A stretch of 64,000 nucleotides of DNA. Source: Cognatundibacterium jejuense. GTDB lineage: Bacteria; Pseudomonadota; Gammaproteobacteria; Burkholderiales; Burkholderiaceae_D. The position numbers were made by a program, and so were the translations under genes. The stretch is from positions 95,647 through 159,646 of the forward strand of contig NZ_JACOFV010000013.1 in the NCBI RefSeq assembly GCF_014284255.1. Reading direction: 5' to 3'. Every line of letters starts with the position of its first letter. Positions within the stretch are counted from its first letter, which is position 1. Below, piece by piece: positions 16,543 to 26,700 of the stretch. The notes beneath the pieces are model-generated. The model had not been told where the DNA came from, searched no databases, and saw only the letters and a list, made by a program, of their open reading frames with translations.

Positions 16543-17154
16543 GTTACTTAGTACTACAACGGTTTCAAAGAAAAATGCTGTTAGGCAATTGTAAATTATC
16601 GTGATGTATTTGATATTTTTCATGTTTTTGGTTCATTTTTATCTTTGTTAGGACGTTAACTAGTATTAACTACTTTAAAATTTTAACAAGTTTTCTTTGG
16701 TTGCTTTTTAGGCATGTATTTTTTATTACATGTTGTTTAATTTATTCTGGATAACTGTTTCAAAAAAACATATGTAATGCTCTTGATGAAAATATCCAAC
16801 AGTTAGTTACTGGTTTGACATTATCGGGTCACGAATTCGTGGTTAAATGGATACATATTCGCCATTTTTGGTGGCTAATCGGTGAATTTAGCCGAAAATT
16901 TTTGGCGTAAACCAATGTGTGAAAATTGTTGCTGAATAACTCAATGCTTAGGAATTCCAGCACTTTATAAAAGTAATGGCGGGCGACCGTCTTGGATCTC
17001 TTACAAATTGTTACTTTTTATACTTTATTGACATTTGAGCATGGTGGAAGCATAGATTTTTGCGGACGCAGGATGATAAAGTAATTGCATATCAATAGTT
17101 CATTGATTCGAAATCTAATTTTAGCCATAAAACAGTACAGGGAAGTTTGCACCT
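16543..17154. other. 612-bp gap between bcsQ copy 1 and bcsD (regulatory region)
   Basis: Very AT-rich, with no convincing gene on either strand. Visible structures are a perfect 12-bp palindrome CACGAATTCGTG (16830-16841), an imperfect dyad GTTAA-6-TTAAC near 16655, and a TTGACA (17028-17033) with a poor -10 candidate CATAGA 17 bp downstream. It most likely holds the promoter and operators of the bcsD-bcsP-bcsQ-bcsAB-bcsC unit. Identity of any regulator cannot be read from sequence. Confidence 0.45.
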
Positions 17155-17646
17155 ATGTCGACTAAGAGCGCGGAATATTACGAAAATCAACAATGCTCGA
17201 TCCAATGGAAGGCATTTTTGAAAGCTTTTTCCGTTGAGTTTGCATCGAAAGGGGACACCAGTGATCTTCGTACCTTTATGCACCAGTTGGGGCGCACGAT
17301 GGCTCTGGAATTTTCAATTGGCGACGGAAGCAGCTTACTTTCCTTAGAGGCAGGTATGAATAAAATTTGGTCGGATTTGAATTGGGGTTGGGTTGAAATC
17401 ATTGAAGAGGTTGATAGCCTGATTATCGCCCATCATGCATCGCCCTTAAAAGTGGCATTTGGCAATGAGGCTTTGTCATGGTCCCCTGCCTTGTTGGAGG
17501 GCATTTATGCACAATGGTTTGATGGATTGGGAATGGATAAATCTTTACGTTTATCCCAGCGCGATAATGTTTTAGAAGAAGGGCAGTTGTTTGTGTACCA
17601 GTTGAAAAAGCAAGTGGAAGAACCGTCTTATTTCACGCGTCGTTAG
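17155..17646 (+). CDS. bcsD: Cellulose synthase subunit D
   Basis: 163 residues, close to the ~156 of Komagataeibacter BcsD (AxcesD). Segments RTFMHQLGRTMA, WSDLNWGWVEI and SWSPALLEGIYAQWFDGLG match the family. In Komagataeibacter BcsD forms a periplasmic octamer that guides glucan chains into ordered fibrils; in other bacteria BcsD is thought to be cytoplasmic and to work with BcsQ/BcsP-type accessory proteins. There is no signal peptide here, consistent with the latter. The gene opens the compact run bcsD-bcsP-bcsQ-bcsAB; an AGGGAAG lies about 12 bases before the ATG. Confidence 0.88.
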   Translation: MSTKSAEYYENQQCSIQWKAFLKAFSVEFASKGDTSDLRTFMHQLGRTMALEFSIGDGSSLLSLEAGMNKIWSDLNWGWVEIIEEVDSLIIAHHASPLKVAFGNEALSWSPALLEGIYAQWFDGLGMDKSLRLSQRDNVLEEGQLFVYQLKKQVEEPSYFTRR

Positions 17647-17694
17647 GTCGCATTACGTAGCGTGCTTGGAAATTAAACAAGGATGGTGAAAATT

Positions 17695-18264
17695 ATGAAT
17701 GATGATGTTAAAAATCTTTTTCAAAAATTTGGACAAACAACGAATTCGTATCAGGAAATTAATCGTGATATTGATAGTGAACAGGCAAAACAACGTTGGC
17801 CTCTCCTGCGTGATGTGCGTGTGAATGAAGCACCCCAGGACTTGAGCCACGAATTCGAAGAGGCTGGAGTTGCCATCATGGCTCCTCCTGATGCCACTGC
17901 AGAATCGCTGTTGTCACAAGTTGCTACGCCTAAAGTCAATGGAGCGGCATTGAACTCAACACCACCGGTTGCTCCTGCCGCCAATGATTTTTTTGAGATC
18001 AAACAATCTCTTTTTGCGACCAAAGTAGTTACACCACCTGTAGAGAATAAAGTGAATTCCTTATTTTCTTCTCGTCCTGTTGGATCAGCATCAACAACAG
18101 CATCAACAACAGCGTCAATATCAGCTTCAGTAAGTGCTATTCCACTCTCTTCAAAATCACATTCAGTGTCGGAAGTTTTTAAGCGTTTACTCAATCAAGA
18201 TCAACAACCACAAAAAGTCGAAGCGCCAGTCAATTCATTTTTCAAAAAAATATTCAGACCATGA
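17695..18264 (+). CDS. bcsP: Cellulose biosynthesis protein BcsP (BcsR-like N-terminus)
   Basis: About 189 residues from ATG 17695, chosen over ATG 17683 because AAGGA lies at a workable distance and relatives begin MNDD. The N-terminal part (VKNLFQKFGQTTNSYQEI, then AKQRWPLLRDV) matches the BcsR/BcsP pattern; the middle is low-complexity and Ala/Ser/Pro/Thr-rich with a TTASTTASISASVS tract; the end FFKKIFRP is a typical short C-terminal motif. In enterobacteria BcsR and BcsQ form a complex that stabilises the synthase; BcsP is thought to play the same part in other proteobacteria. Its stop overlaps the ATG of the next bcsQ (ATGA), so translation is coupled. Confidence 0.82.
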   Translation: MNDDVKNLFQKFGQTTNSYQEINRDIDSEQAKQRWPLLRDVRVNEAPQDLSHEFEEAGVAIMAPPDATAESLLSQVATPKVNGAALNSTPPVAPAANDFFEIKQSLFATKVVTPPVENKVNSLFSSRPVGSASTTASTTASISASVSAIPLSSKSHSVSEVFKRLLNQDQQPQKVEAPVNSFFKKIFRP

Positions 18265-19028
18265 GGGTTGTTGCAGTTATTTCTCCCAAAGGCGGCGTTG
18301 GTAAAACAACAGTGACCGCCAATCTGGCAGCTTCCTTAGCTCGCCTCGGTGCAGTAATTACCGTTTTGGATTTAGACCCGCAAAATGCGCTGAGATTGCA
18401 TTTTGGCATGCCTCATAACGATGCTGCCGGGATTGCTACCTATAACCTGCCACAAGGGCAGTGGCGAAATGCCTTGCATGAAAGTAGTTTTGGCGTCGAT
18501 TTTTTGCCGTATGGCTCAGTTGACGAAAAACAGCGGGATAAATTCGAACACACAATCAAGACTGAACCGAATTGGTTACTATCACACCTCAACAGCCTTG
18601 GTCTGAATGAAATCGACGTGGTTTTAATTGATACACCACCTGGTCCTAGTATTTATCTGCAACAAGTATTGAAAGTGGCCAATATTGGTTTGGTTGTGCT
18701 CAAGCCAGATGCCGCTTCGTATTCTACAATCCCATCCATTGAATCCCTGATTCAGTTCTATACAAAGGGGCGCAAGGATTTTCTAGGTTACTGCTATGTG
18801 CTGAATCAAATGGATGCCTCTAAACAACTGTGTCGTGATGTATTTGGGATGTTGCGTTCAAATCTGGGTGAACGCTTCGTGCCTACGGCCATTCATCGTG
18901 ATGAGGCTGTTAGTGAAGCGCTCGCTTGCCAGACGCCAGTTTCTTACTACGCTCAACATAGTTCTGCCACTCAGGATATGCAATACCTGACGACTTGGTT
19001 GCAGAAAAATTTTGGATTGGTCGATTAA
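18261..19028 (+). CDS. bcsQ: BcsQ-type ParA/MinD ATPase, second copy
   Basis: 255 residues with Walker A KGGVGKTTVTANLAASLARL (from residue 10), DLDPQNALRLHFG and LIDTPPGPSIYLQQ. This is the bcsQ in the canonical position, overlapped by bcsP upstream (ATGA) and overlapping bcsAB downstream (TAATG). BcsQ helps assemble and localise the cellulose synthase in the cytoplasm at the inner membrane. It is the same length as, but quite different in sequence from, the solitary copy at 15775-16542. Confidence 0.93.
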   Translation: MRVVAVISPKGGVGKTTVTANLAASLARLGAVITVLDLDPQNALRLHFGMPHNDAAGIATYNLPQGQWRNALHESSFGVDFLPYGSVDEKQRDKFEHTIKTEPNWLLSHLNSLGLNEIDVVLIDTPPGPSIYLQQVLKVANIGLVVLKPDAASYSTIPSIESLIQFYTKGRKDFLGYCYVLNQMDASKQLCRDVFGMLRSNLGERFVPTAIHRDEAVSEALACQTPVSYYAQHSSATQDMQYLTTWLQKNFGLVD

Positions 19029-22000
19029 TGCGCTCGATACTTAATTCTCGTTATTTGTATGGTCGCCTCAATGAGCTTGGCTTATCGATGGTCAACTGGC
19101 CAGGGTGGGAGCACAAGGTGCCTCGTGCACTGGCTTTAATTGCTGCATCCTTACTGTATTGGGCTGCGATTAGCGTTCCTATGGAGTTGCCGCTACAGGC
19201 TTTTTTTTCCACTATTATTTTTTCAACGGCACTTTATCTACGGCGCTATACCGGAACCCTGATCTCATTAATCATGGTGATGTTTTCCGTCAGCGCGACC
19301 AGTCGCTACATCTATTGGCGTATCACCTACACAATAAGCAGTGAAAATCCATTGGACTTATTTTTTGCCTTGGTACTTGTCATGGCAGAAGTGTATGCAT
19401 GGGTGGTTTTGTTATTAGGCTATTTGCAAACGGCATGGCCGTTAAAGCGTAAGCCAATCATGATGCCAGCGGATACGTCAACCTGGCCTACTGTTGATTT
19501 GTTTATTCCGACGTATAACGAAGACTTAAGTGTCGTTAAACCAACCGTGATGGCGGCAATGGGTATTGATTGGCCGCGGGATAAACTAAACATTATTATT
19601 TTGGATGACGGTAGACGGCCTGAATTTGCAGCATTTGCTGAGAGTATAGGCGTGAAATGTTATACCCGTGCCGACAATAAACATGCAAAAGCCGGCAACA
19701 TCAATGCCGCTCTCAAAAGAACAGATGGCGAATACGTTGCAATTTTCGATTGTGATCACATGCCGACGCGGTCATTTTTGCAATACACCATGGGCTGGTT
19801 TTTAGTTGACCCAAAGCTGGCAATGATACAGACCCCCCATCATTTTCTGTCGCCAGACCCATTTGAGCGAAATCTGCAAACTTTCCGAAACGTGCCGAAC
19901 GAAGGGGAACTCTTTTATGGTCTGATCCAGGATGGCAATGACCTTTGGAATGCAACTTTTTTTTGTGGTTCATGCGCGATTTTGAGACGTAGTTATCTTG
20001 AGGAAATCGGGGGTATTGCCGTAGAAACCGTGACTGAAGATGCGCATACAGCCCTCAAAATGCAAAGACGCGGCTATAACACAGCGTATTTGGCTTTACC
20101 TCAGGCGGCTGGACTGGCAACCGAAAGTTTGTCCGCTCACGTAGGGCAGCGAATCCGTTGGGCCAGGGGTATGGCACAGATTTTTAGGATTGATAATCCT
20201 TTATTTGGCAGAGGTTTGAAGTTCGGGCAGCGCCTTTGTTACAGCAATGCGATGCTCCACTTTTTCTACGGTTTGCCACGCATGGTCTTTTTGCTGGCAC
20301 CCATCTCTTACCTATTTTTTGAAGTTCACATTATTAAGGCTTCGGCACTGTCCATTGCAGCCTATTCATTGCCTCATTTATTGCACGCCAACTTAACTAA
20401 CTCCCGTATCCAAGGCCAACACCGGCATTCATTTTGGGCTGAAGTGTATGAAGCTACATTGGCCTGGTATATTTTCCGACCGACTCTGGTCGCCTTGATT
20501 AACCCTAAATTAGGTACGTTCAATGTGACGGCAAAAGGTGGTTTGGTTCAGGAGGAACACTTCGACTGGGTGATCTCTAAACCATATCTGGTCATGCTGA
20601 CTTTAAATGTCCTTGGATTTCTGATCGGCATTGGACGGGCATTATGGTGGAATACTTTTGAGCTCGATACCGTAATTCTGAACATGTTGTGGACCATTTA
20701 TAACCTGGTAATTTTAGGCGCTACATTAGCTGTGGCAACGGAGACAAAACAGGTGCGCAGAACGCATAGGGTGAGGGCTATCTTAAACGCTACCTTGCGC
20801 TTATCGAATGGCCACTCTATCGTCTGTCAAACCGAAGATTTTTCTATGGGGGGAATGTCCCTGAAAGTCCCAGATGGTTTTGCCATGCAAAAGGATGATT
20901 TACTTCTGGTTTCGTTATACGGAACAAATGGAGAATGCCTGTTTCCCTCTAAAGTGATCTTCGTGAAGAAAAACGTGCTGAGTGTGCAGTTTTTAGAATT
21001 GGATTTGCAACAACAAAAAGATTTAATTAGTTGTACGGTTGGGCGGGCTGATGTCTGGTTGAATTGGTCGGATGATCGTAATATTGATCATCCGTTGAAT
21101 GGGTTAAAGGAAATTGCTTTTCATAGCGTACAGGGATTCGTCAGATTTGGCGAAGGACTAAAGCAATACTGGGAAAAAAGATCTGAAAATATGAATACAC
21201 ATACTGAAGCTGACATTGTGAAAAAAAATAAAACCAAACTACCTTGGAAACGCGCCGCTAAAACGACTTTGGTATTAGCGATTGCTGCTGGTTTGTCATT
21301 GACGATGCATGACAATGTTTATGCTAAGTCAAAACACAGCAAGCCAGCCGAAGAGCAGACTAGCGATGATCCAGCGGGCCCATCTACAACTGCTATTCCT
21401 GCGGCTGCACCTTCAAGCAATCAAAAGGTCTACACGATTACCTTAAAACAAATGTTGCCTGGCGATGCAATTGAGTTGCGTGGCATAGAAGGAGAACGTA
21501 GCTTCCCGTTTACGGTTCGCAGCGACGAGGTCATTACTTCAGCGAAAGTAAAATATGGTGTTGCCTATTCTCCCGCCTTATTACCTGAGTTGTCGCACCT
21601 CAAAGTGTTGGTCAATAATGAGTTAGTAAGTGCCGTTCCTCTACCAAGAGAAACATCGAAGGGTATCGTTCGTGAAGATACGATTGATCCACGTTTTTTC
21701 GCTGACTTCAATCAACTTAAATTCAAATTGATTGGTCACTACACCAGAGACTGCGAAGACCCATATCATTCCAGCTTGTGGGCGCAAATCAGCAACACCA
21801 GCTATCTCGAACTCACCGTGAATTCTCTGGATCTAGCCAATGACTTGGCATTGTTGCCAGCACCATTCTTTGATCGGCGTGACTCTAAATTATTGGATTT
21901 ACCTTTCGTTCTGCCACAACAAGCTTCCTTAGACATGTTGCGCAATGCGGGTGTTGTCGCCTCATGGTTTGGTCACCTTGCCTCGTATCGTGGCGCGCGT

Positions 22001-23563
22001 TTCCCAGTATCGACAGAAGGTCTGCCGAAAGCACATGCGATCGTATTTGCTACTAGTAAAGAAGTGCCTGCGGGTATACAAATTCCAACGATCAATGGCC
22101 CAACATTAATGGTCGTTGCTAATCCCGCCAATCCTAAATATAAATTGTTACTGGTTTTGGGGCGTGATAATTCCGAACTGAAAATTGCGGCTCAGGCTTT
22201 AACTTTGGGGCAATCAGTATTATCTGGACCGAGTGCGTTGATTAAAGACTTCAAGGAGCCTGAATTACGCGCTGCCTACGATGCACCGAATTGGTTCCCA
22301 ACCAATCGCCCGGTAAAATTTGGTGAAGTCTTATCCGTCGATGATTTGCAGGTGAGTGGAATGAACCCGGATGTCATCCGCTTGAATATGCGGGTTGCTC
22401 CAGATCTGTTCACCTGGCAGCGTGACGGCGTACCTATCGATTTGCGTTATCGCTTTACACCGCGACCAACGATAGATAAATCAACTCTCAATGTCGGTAT
22501 TAACAATGGCTTTGTTCGTTCTTTGCCGCTGTCCGGTGCCGAAACAGAAAAAGGTAAGATCAAAGAATCAGTGATGTTATTTTTCAAAGAGGGCCATCGC
22601 TTTGCGCAAGAAGAAATTCAAGTACCTTTGTTTAAAATTGGTGCCGAAAATCAATTGCAATTCCAGTTCTTTTACGATTACCCAAAGCAAGGACAATGTA
22701 AGGACGTTTATCTGGATAATGTCCGCTCTGCGATTGACCCGGATTCGACCATTGATTTTTCGGATATGCCGCATTATGCGACCTTTCCTAATCTCGCCTA
22801 TGTCGCTAATGCGGGATTCCCATTCACAAAATTTGCAGACTTATCTGCTTCAGCCGTAGTGATGCCTGATCGTCCAAGTAACGAGGAAGTTCAAGTTTTC
22901 CTAAATATGATGGGACGTATGGGCGAGTCTACCGGATACCCGGTGACGAATAGTACGGTGATACGTAGCGTTGATGTTGACAAACACAGTGATAAAGACT
23001 TGTTGTTGATTGCAACGAATGGTGATCAGCCTTTATTGAAACAGTGGTCAAAATATATGCCTATGAGCATGGACGATACTGGCAATCATTTGCAAATCCC
23101 ACGTGGTTTTTTGCGCGTATTGGCAAGATGGGCAGGCAAGGATCTGGATGATGTCGAGCGTCGTTCCGGAGAAATGTTAGCAAAAACCGGGAACGCTTTT
23201 GGAGCGATGATGCAGTTTGAGTCTCCTTTATCATCTGGACACTCAGTAATTGTAGTCACCGGCGGTAATGCCGAGAGCCTACTTGATGTGGTGAGCGGAT
23301 TGAATAAGGCAGATTTACGTAGTAAATTTCAGGGGGATTTGGTACTGATTAAAGGAGATAAAATAGTCAATGCTCTGGTAGGTGACACTTATTACTCTGG
23401 ACATCTTCCACTCTGGACTATGATTAAATGGAGTCTTTCAACTCGCCCGATTGTGTTGATTATTTTCCTGATGCTGGCGTCACTCATTGTAGCAACGATG
23501 TTATTCCGTTATTTGAGAAGAAAAGCGGCAAATCGCCTGCACGTCAATGACGGCAATGAATAA
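19028..23563 (+). CDS. bcsAB: Cellulose synthase BcsA-BcsB fusion protein
   Basis: 1511 residues from ATG 19028 (overlapping the bcsQ stop). The first ~720 residues are BcsA: transmembrane helices, then a GT2 catalytic domain with DDG (193-195), DCD (241-243), TED (336-338) and QRIRW (374-378), more helices, and a PilZ domain with R-x-x-x-R (R577, R581) and DFSMGG for c-di-GMP. At about residue 722 (ATG 21191) a BcsB-like start follows in frame: a basic stretch, a hydrophobic helix (TTLVLAIAAGLSLTM) ending in YAKS, then the full periplasmic BcsB domain and a C-terminal membrane anchor (VLIIFLMLASLIVATMLF). No stop codon separates the two halves. Komagataeibacter AcsAB is a comparable fusion that is cut after translation. 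An alternative is internal initiation at 21191, but no good ribosome binding site is seen there. Confidence 0.93.
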   Translation: MRSILNSRYLYGRLNELGLSMVNWPGWEHKVPRALALIAASLLYWAAISVPMELPLQAFFSTIIFSTALYLRRYTGTLISLIMVMFSVSATSRYIYWRITYTISSENPLDLFFALVLVMAEVYAWVVLLLGYLQTAWPLKRKPIMMPADTSTWPTVDLFIPTYNEDLSVVKPTVMAAMGIDWPRDKLNIIILDDGRRPEFAAFAESIGVKCYTRADNKHAKAGNINAALKRTDGEYVAIFDCDHMPTRSFLQYTMGWFLVDPKLAMIQTPHHFLSPDPFERNLQTFRNVPNEGELFYGLIQDGNDLWNATFFCGSCAILRRSYLEEIGGIAVETVTEDAHTALKMQRRGYNTAYLALPQAAGLATESLSAHVGQRIRWARGMAQIFRIDNPLFGRGLKFGQRLCYSNAMLHFFYGLPRMVFLLAPISYLFFEVHIIKASALSIAAYSLPHLLHANLTNSRIQGQHRHSFWAEVYEATLAWYIFRPTLVALINPKLGTFNVTAKGGLVQEEHFDWVISKPYLVMLTLNVLGFLIGIGRALWWNTFELDTVILNMLWTIYNLVILGATLAVATETKQVRRTHRVRAILNATLRLSNGHSIVCQTEDFSMGGMSLKVPDGFAMQKDDLLLVSLYGTNGECLFPSKVIFVKKNVLSVQFLELDLQQQKDLISCTVGRADVWLNWSDDRNIDHPLNGLKEIAFHSVQGFVRFGEGLKQYWEKRSENMNTHTEADIVKKNKTKLPWKRAAKTTLVLAIAAGLSLTMHDNVYAKSKHSKPAEEQTSDDPAGPSTTAIPAAAPSSNQKVYTITLKQMLPGDAIELRGIEGERSFPFTVRSDEVITSAKVKYGVAYSPALLPELSHLKVLVNNELVSAVPLPRETSKGIVREDTIDPRFFADFNQLKFKLIGHYTRDCEDPYHSSLWAQISNTSYLELTVNSLDLANDLALLPAPFFDRRDSKLLDLPFVLPQQASLDMLRNAGVVASWFGHLASYRGARFPVSTEGLPKAHAIVFATSKEVPAGIQIPTINGPTLMVVANPANPKYKLLLVLGRDNSELKIAAQALTLGQSVLSGPSALIKDFKEPELRAAYDAPNWFPTNRPVKFGEVLSVDDLQVSGMNPDVIRLNMRVAPDLFTWQRDGVPIDLRYRFTPRPTIDKSTLNVGINNGFVRSLPLSGAETEKGKIKESVMLFFKEGHRFAQEEIQVPLFKIGAENQLQFQFFYDYPKQGQCKDVYLDNVRSAIDPDSTIDFSDMPHYATFPNLAYVANAGFPFTKFADLSASAVVMPDRPSNEEVQVFLNMMGRMGESTGYPVTNSTVIRSVDVDKHSDKDLLLIATNGDQPLLKQWSKYMPMSMDDTGNHLQIPRGFLRVLARWAGKDLDDVERRSGEMLAKTGNAFGAMMQFESPLSSGHSVIVVTGGNAESLLDVVSGLNKADLRSKFQGDLVLIKGDKIVNALVGDTYYSGHLPLWTMIKWSLSTRPIVLIIFLMLASLIVATMLFRYLRRKAANRLHVNDGNE

Positions 23564-23602
23564 CTAATGTCATTCGCAGTACATAAGTGAATGTAAAAAA
23601 AT

Positions 23603-23638
23603 AACCAATCAGGCCGCTTTGTTGCGGTCTGATTGGTT
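23603..23638. promoter_or_regulatory. Long stable hairpin between bcsAB and bcsC
   Basis: A 15-bp stem, AACCAATCAGGCCGC (23603-23617) / GCGGTCTGATTGGTT (23624-23638), fully paired in RNA if one G-U pair is allowed, with a 6-nt loop. There is no T-run after it on the plus strand but an A-run before it, so it is a poor forward terminator and may instead act as an RNA stabiliser, processing site or attenuator setting the BcsAB:BcsC ratio. Confidence 0.6.
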
Positions 23639-23734
23639 AGAATGTCAAAAAACCTTTAAGAGTTTTATGATGTCTGAGAATGCGGCATCACGCGGTCTGT
23701 CAAGTATTTAACAGGGATTTAACAGGGGAAATGA

Positions 23735-26700
23735 ATGGTTTTCAAAAGAAAAGCGATGGTACTAGCGCTTTTGGCGATGTACTTCGAATTCGATGTGGCT
23801 TTTGCGAACTCTCCTCTGCAACAAAAATTAATTGAGCAAGCCCAATTCTGGGAACAGCGCGGCCGTGATGACAATGCGGCCGATGCCTGGGGCAAATTGC
23901 TTAAAGTTGACCCGGATAATATCGATGCGCTGGTTGCGCTCGGTATGTATGAGGCGCGTAGCGGTCACCCTGAACAAGCAAAAACCTATCTGGAAAAACT
24001 CAAACAGCTAAAGGCGACCCAGGCGCAAATTCGTCCAGTTGACGAGGCAATACGTCGCGGAGCAGTGAATCCCAAGGTGCAACTGGAAGATGCTCGTAAA
24101 TTAGCGCGGCAAGGCGATGTTGATGCAGCTGCAGACAGCTTTCGTTTGCTCGGCGATCCGTCCCGTCTGAAGGGAGATGCTGCGCTCGAATATTATCAGG
24201 TATTGGCGGGTACCTTGAATGGTTACAACGAGGCTAAATCTGGTCAGGCAAAGTTGGTCAAAGAGAATCCGACAAATTTGAAATATGCGCTGGCCTATGC
24301 CCAAACCTTGACCTATCGTGATGCATATCGTCATGAAGGCATAGGATTGCTAGAAAACCTCAGTAATAAACCGGAAGTATCTAAACAGGCGAATGAAGCC
24401 TGGCGTCAGGCATTAAGTTGGATGGGAGTGGCACAAAGCGATAGTAAATACTACCGTGCTTATCTGGAAAAACATCCTGACGATAAAATGATACAGACTA
24501 AACTTGCCAACATCGGCAAGGTACCCAAAATAGAGGCAGTGGAAAGTCGCCGTGCGCCAAATAAGCCTAAGGTCGACACAGCATTTGTCAAAGGCCAGTC
24601 AGCTGGTTTTGCTGCCTTAGACGACAACGATGTCCCAACGGCGGAAAAAGAATTCACGACACTGATTAAGACTCACCCTAAAGACCCCGTTGGCTATGGT
24701 GGTATGGGCCTGGTAAAAATGCGTCAGGAAGAATTTGTCGAGTCACGTAAGTATCTAGAAAAAGCCTTGAAATTATCTTCAAGTAGCGGCAGGGGCAACT
24801 GGAAGCAAGCGTATGACGGTGCAAACTATTGGGCGATCATCGAAGAGGCTCGTAGTGCATTTGAAGATGACGATAGCGCAAAGGGCATTGCCTTGTTACG
24901 TAAAGCCATCGCGCTCAACAGTAAAGAACCATCAGGTATTTTGCAGTTAGCTGATGCACTCAAAGCTGATAACGATATGGTCGGTGCAGAGGAAAACTAC
25001 AAGCGCGTTTTTAACGCCGACAAAACCAATATGCGCGCCTTGGACGGCTTGGTCGGAATTTATGATGTACAAAAACGGCTTGCTGATATGGAAGCGTTGA
25101 CTCCGTACATGTTACCGCGACAATTGGCGATTTTGGCCAATTTGAAATCATCGCAATTAGTTGAAAAAGCCAAGCAACTAGAGGCAGCAGGCGACATTAA
25201 CGGTGCGCAAATGGCACTGGAAGATGCGATTTTGATCAAGCCTGAAGATGCCTGGTTACGCATGGCTCTGGCTAAGATTTATTTGAAGCGGAATATGCCC
25301 GGTCAAGCACAAGCCTTGCTTGATGTGCTGACCAATGTTGATAAACCGGAAGCCGAGGCCTTGTACGTAAGTGCCTTGCTCAGTCAGTTACAACAATTGT
25401 GGTGGGAAGGCTTGGCAACATTGGAGCGTATTCCGCCCAATGCGCGCAGACCAGAAATGTTCACGCTGCAAAAAAGGTTGTGGATACGTGTTCAGCTTGA
25501 CCGTATCGATTTGTTGAATAAGCGCGGCAAGACCGAGCAGGTCAGGGAAATTTTAGGGGAAATCAACGCTGCCGCTGATAAAGATCCGGAATTTGTTGGC
25601 ACCGTTGCCGCCTTATATATCAAGCTGGGCGATACCGAGCGCGGCTACGCGATGATACGTCAGGCGGTGCAAGACACGCCAAAGCCATCCGCGAGCTTGT
25701 TGTTGGAATACGCAACAACCCTGATGCAAGCTAATCAAGAGGCCGAATTAGAGGCTGTTATGCGGCGGGTTGCAAGTATGCCGAAGCTGAATGAAGATGA
25801 GGTTGCGGCATTCAAACAGCTGCAAAAAGCCCTGGCGATGCGCTACTCAGACCGTGCCCGTGAAGCCGGAGATTACGCTAGTGCCTATACCTACATTCAG
25901 CCAATGCTGATCGAAAATCCAGACGACAATCTGTTGCTATTGGCTCTTGCTCGCATTTACTCGTCGTCTGGTGATACTGACTCAGCAAAAGAATTGTATG
26001 TCAAGGTGCTGAAAACCGAACCAGATAACCCTGAGGTTTTACAAGGACTGGTGTTTGCAGCGATACAGGTCAAAGATTTCAAAGGCGCTGAAGAAAATCT
26101 TGATAAGTTGATGCATCTGCAACCAGATAATCCACGCTTTATCGCTTTAGCGGGTAATGTGGCCAGAGCGCAAGGACAAAATGGTAAAGCACTAGGCTAC
26201 TTCAAAAAAGCGCTGGCAATGGAGCAAGCGCAGAGACCATTGGCCGGTGATGGAAAAAGTGGTGCTGGTGGTCTGCGTTTAGTCGATCCGGTAGCACCTG
26301 TTGTCAACGTTGGCGATTTTAAAGTCAATCCGTTTGCCGAACGCAAAACTGAAGCAGTAGTGACTAAGACGGTCGCTGGTCCTGCATTAAAAGAAGTGCC
26401 GCAACTACCATCGCAGTATACAACTTCCGCTCCGTCGGCATTGAAGGTAACAATTCCTGCCGCTGCTGTCGGCGCTGCAGCAACTGCTCCCGTTACCAGT
26501 ATGGCACCTGCAAGTGTCGGCATATCAACGGCCCCGGTAGTTCCGGTGAACCCTGCTCCTGTCCTTAAAAGCGTACCGAGCTTACCTTCAACACAGCCTG
26601 CTGCTGTGCAGGTGCCTGTTCCGGTGAAGATTTCGCCCACAAGTCAAAATACGACGTTCAATAGCAATACAGTTGCTAAAGCTGCGACGCAAAGTCCCGC

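Noticed and set aside
16815..16848. TTGACA at 16815 as a bcs promoter
   Set aside because: The nearest -10-like sequence (TTAAAT) is 22 bp away, too far; not called.
21191..23563. Separate bcsB gene starting at ATG 21191
   Set aside because: No stop codon separates it from bcsA and no good ribosome binding site precedes it; kept as one fused gene, with internal initiation noted as an alternative.
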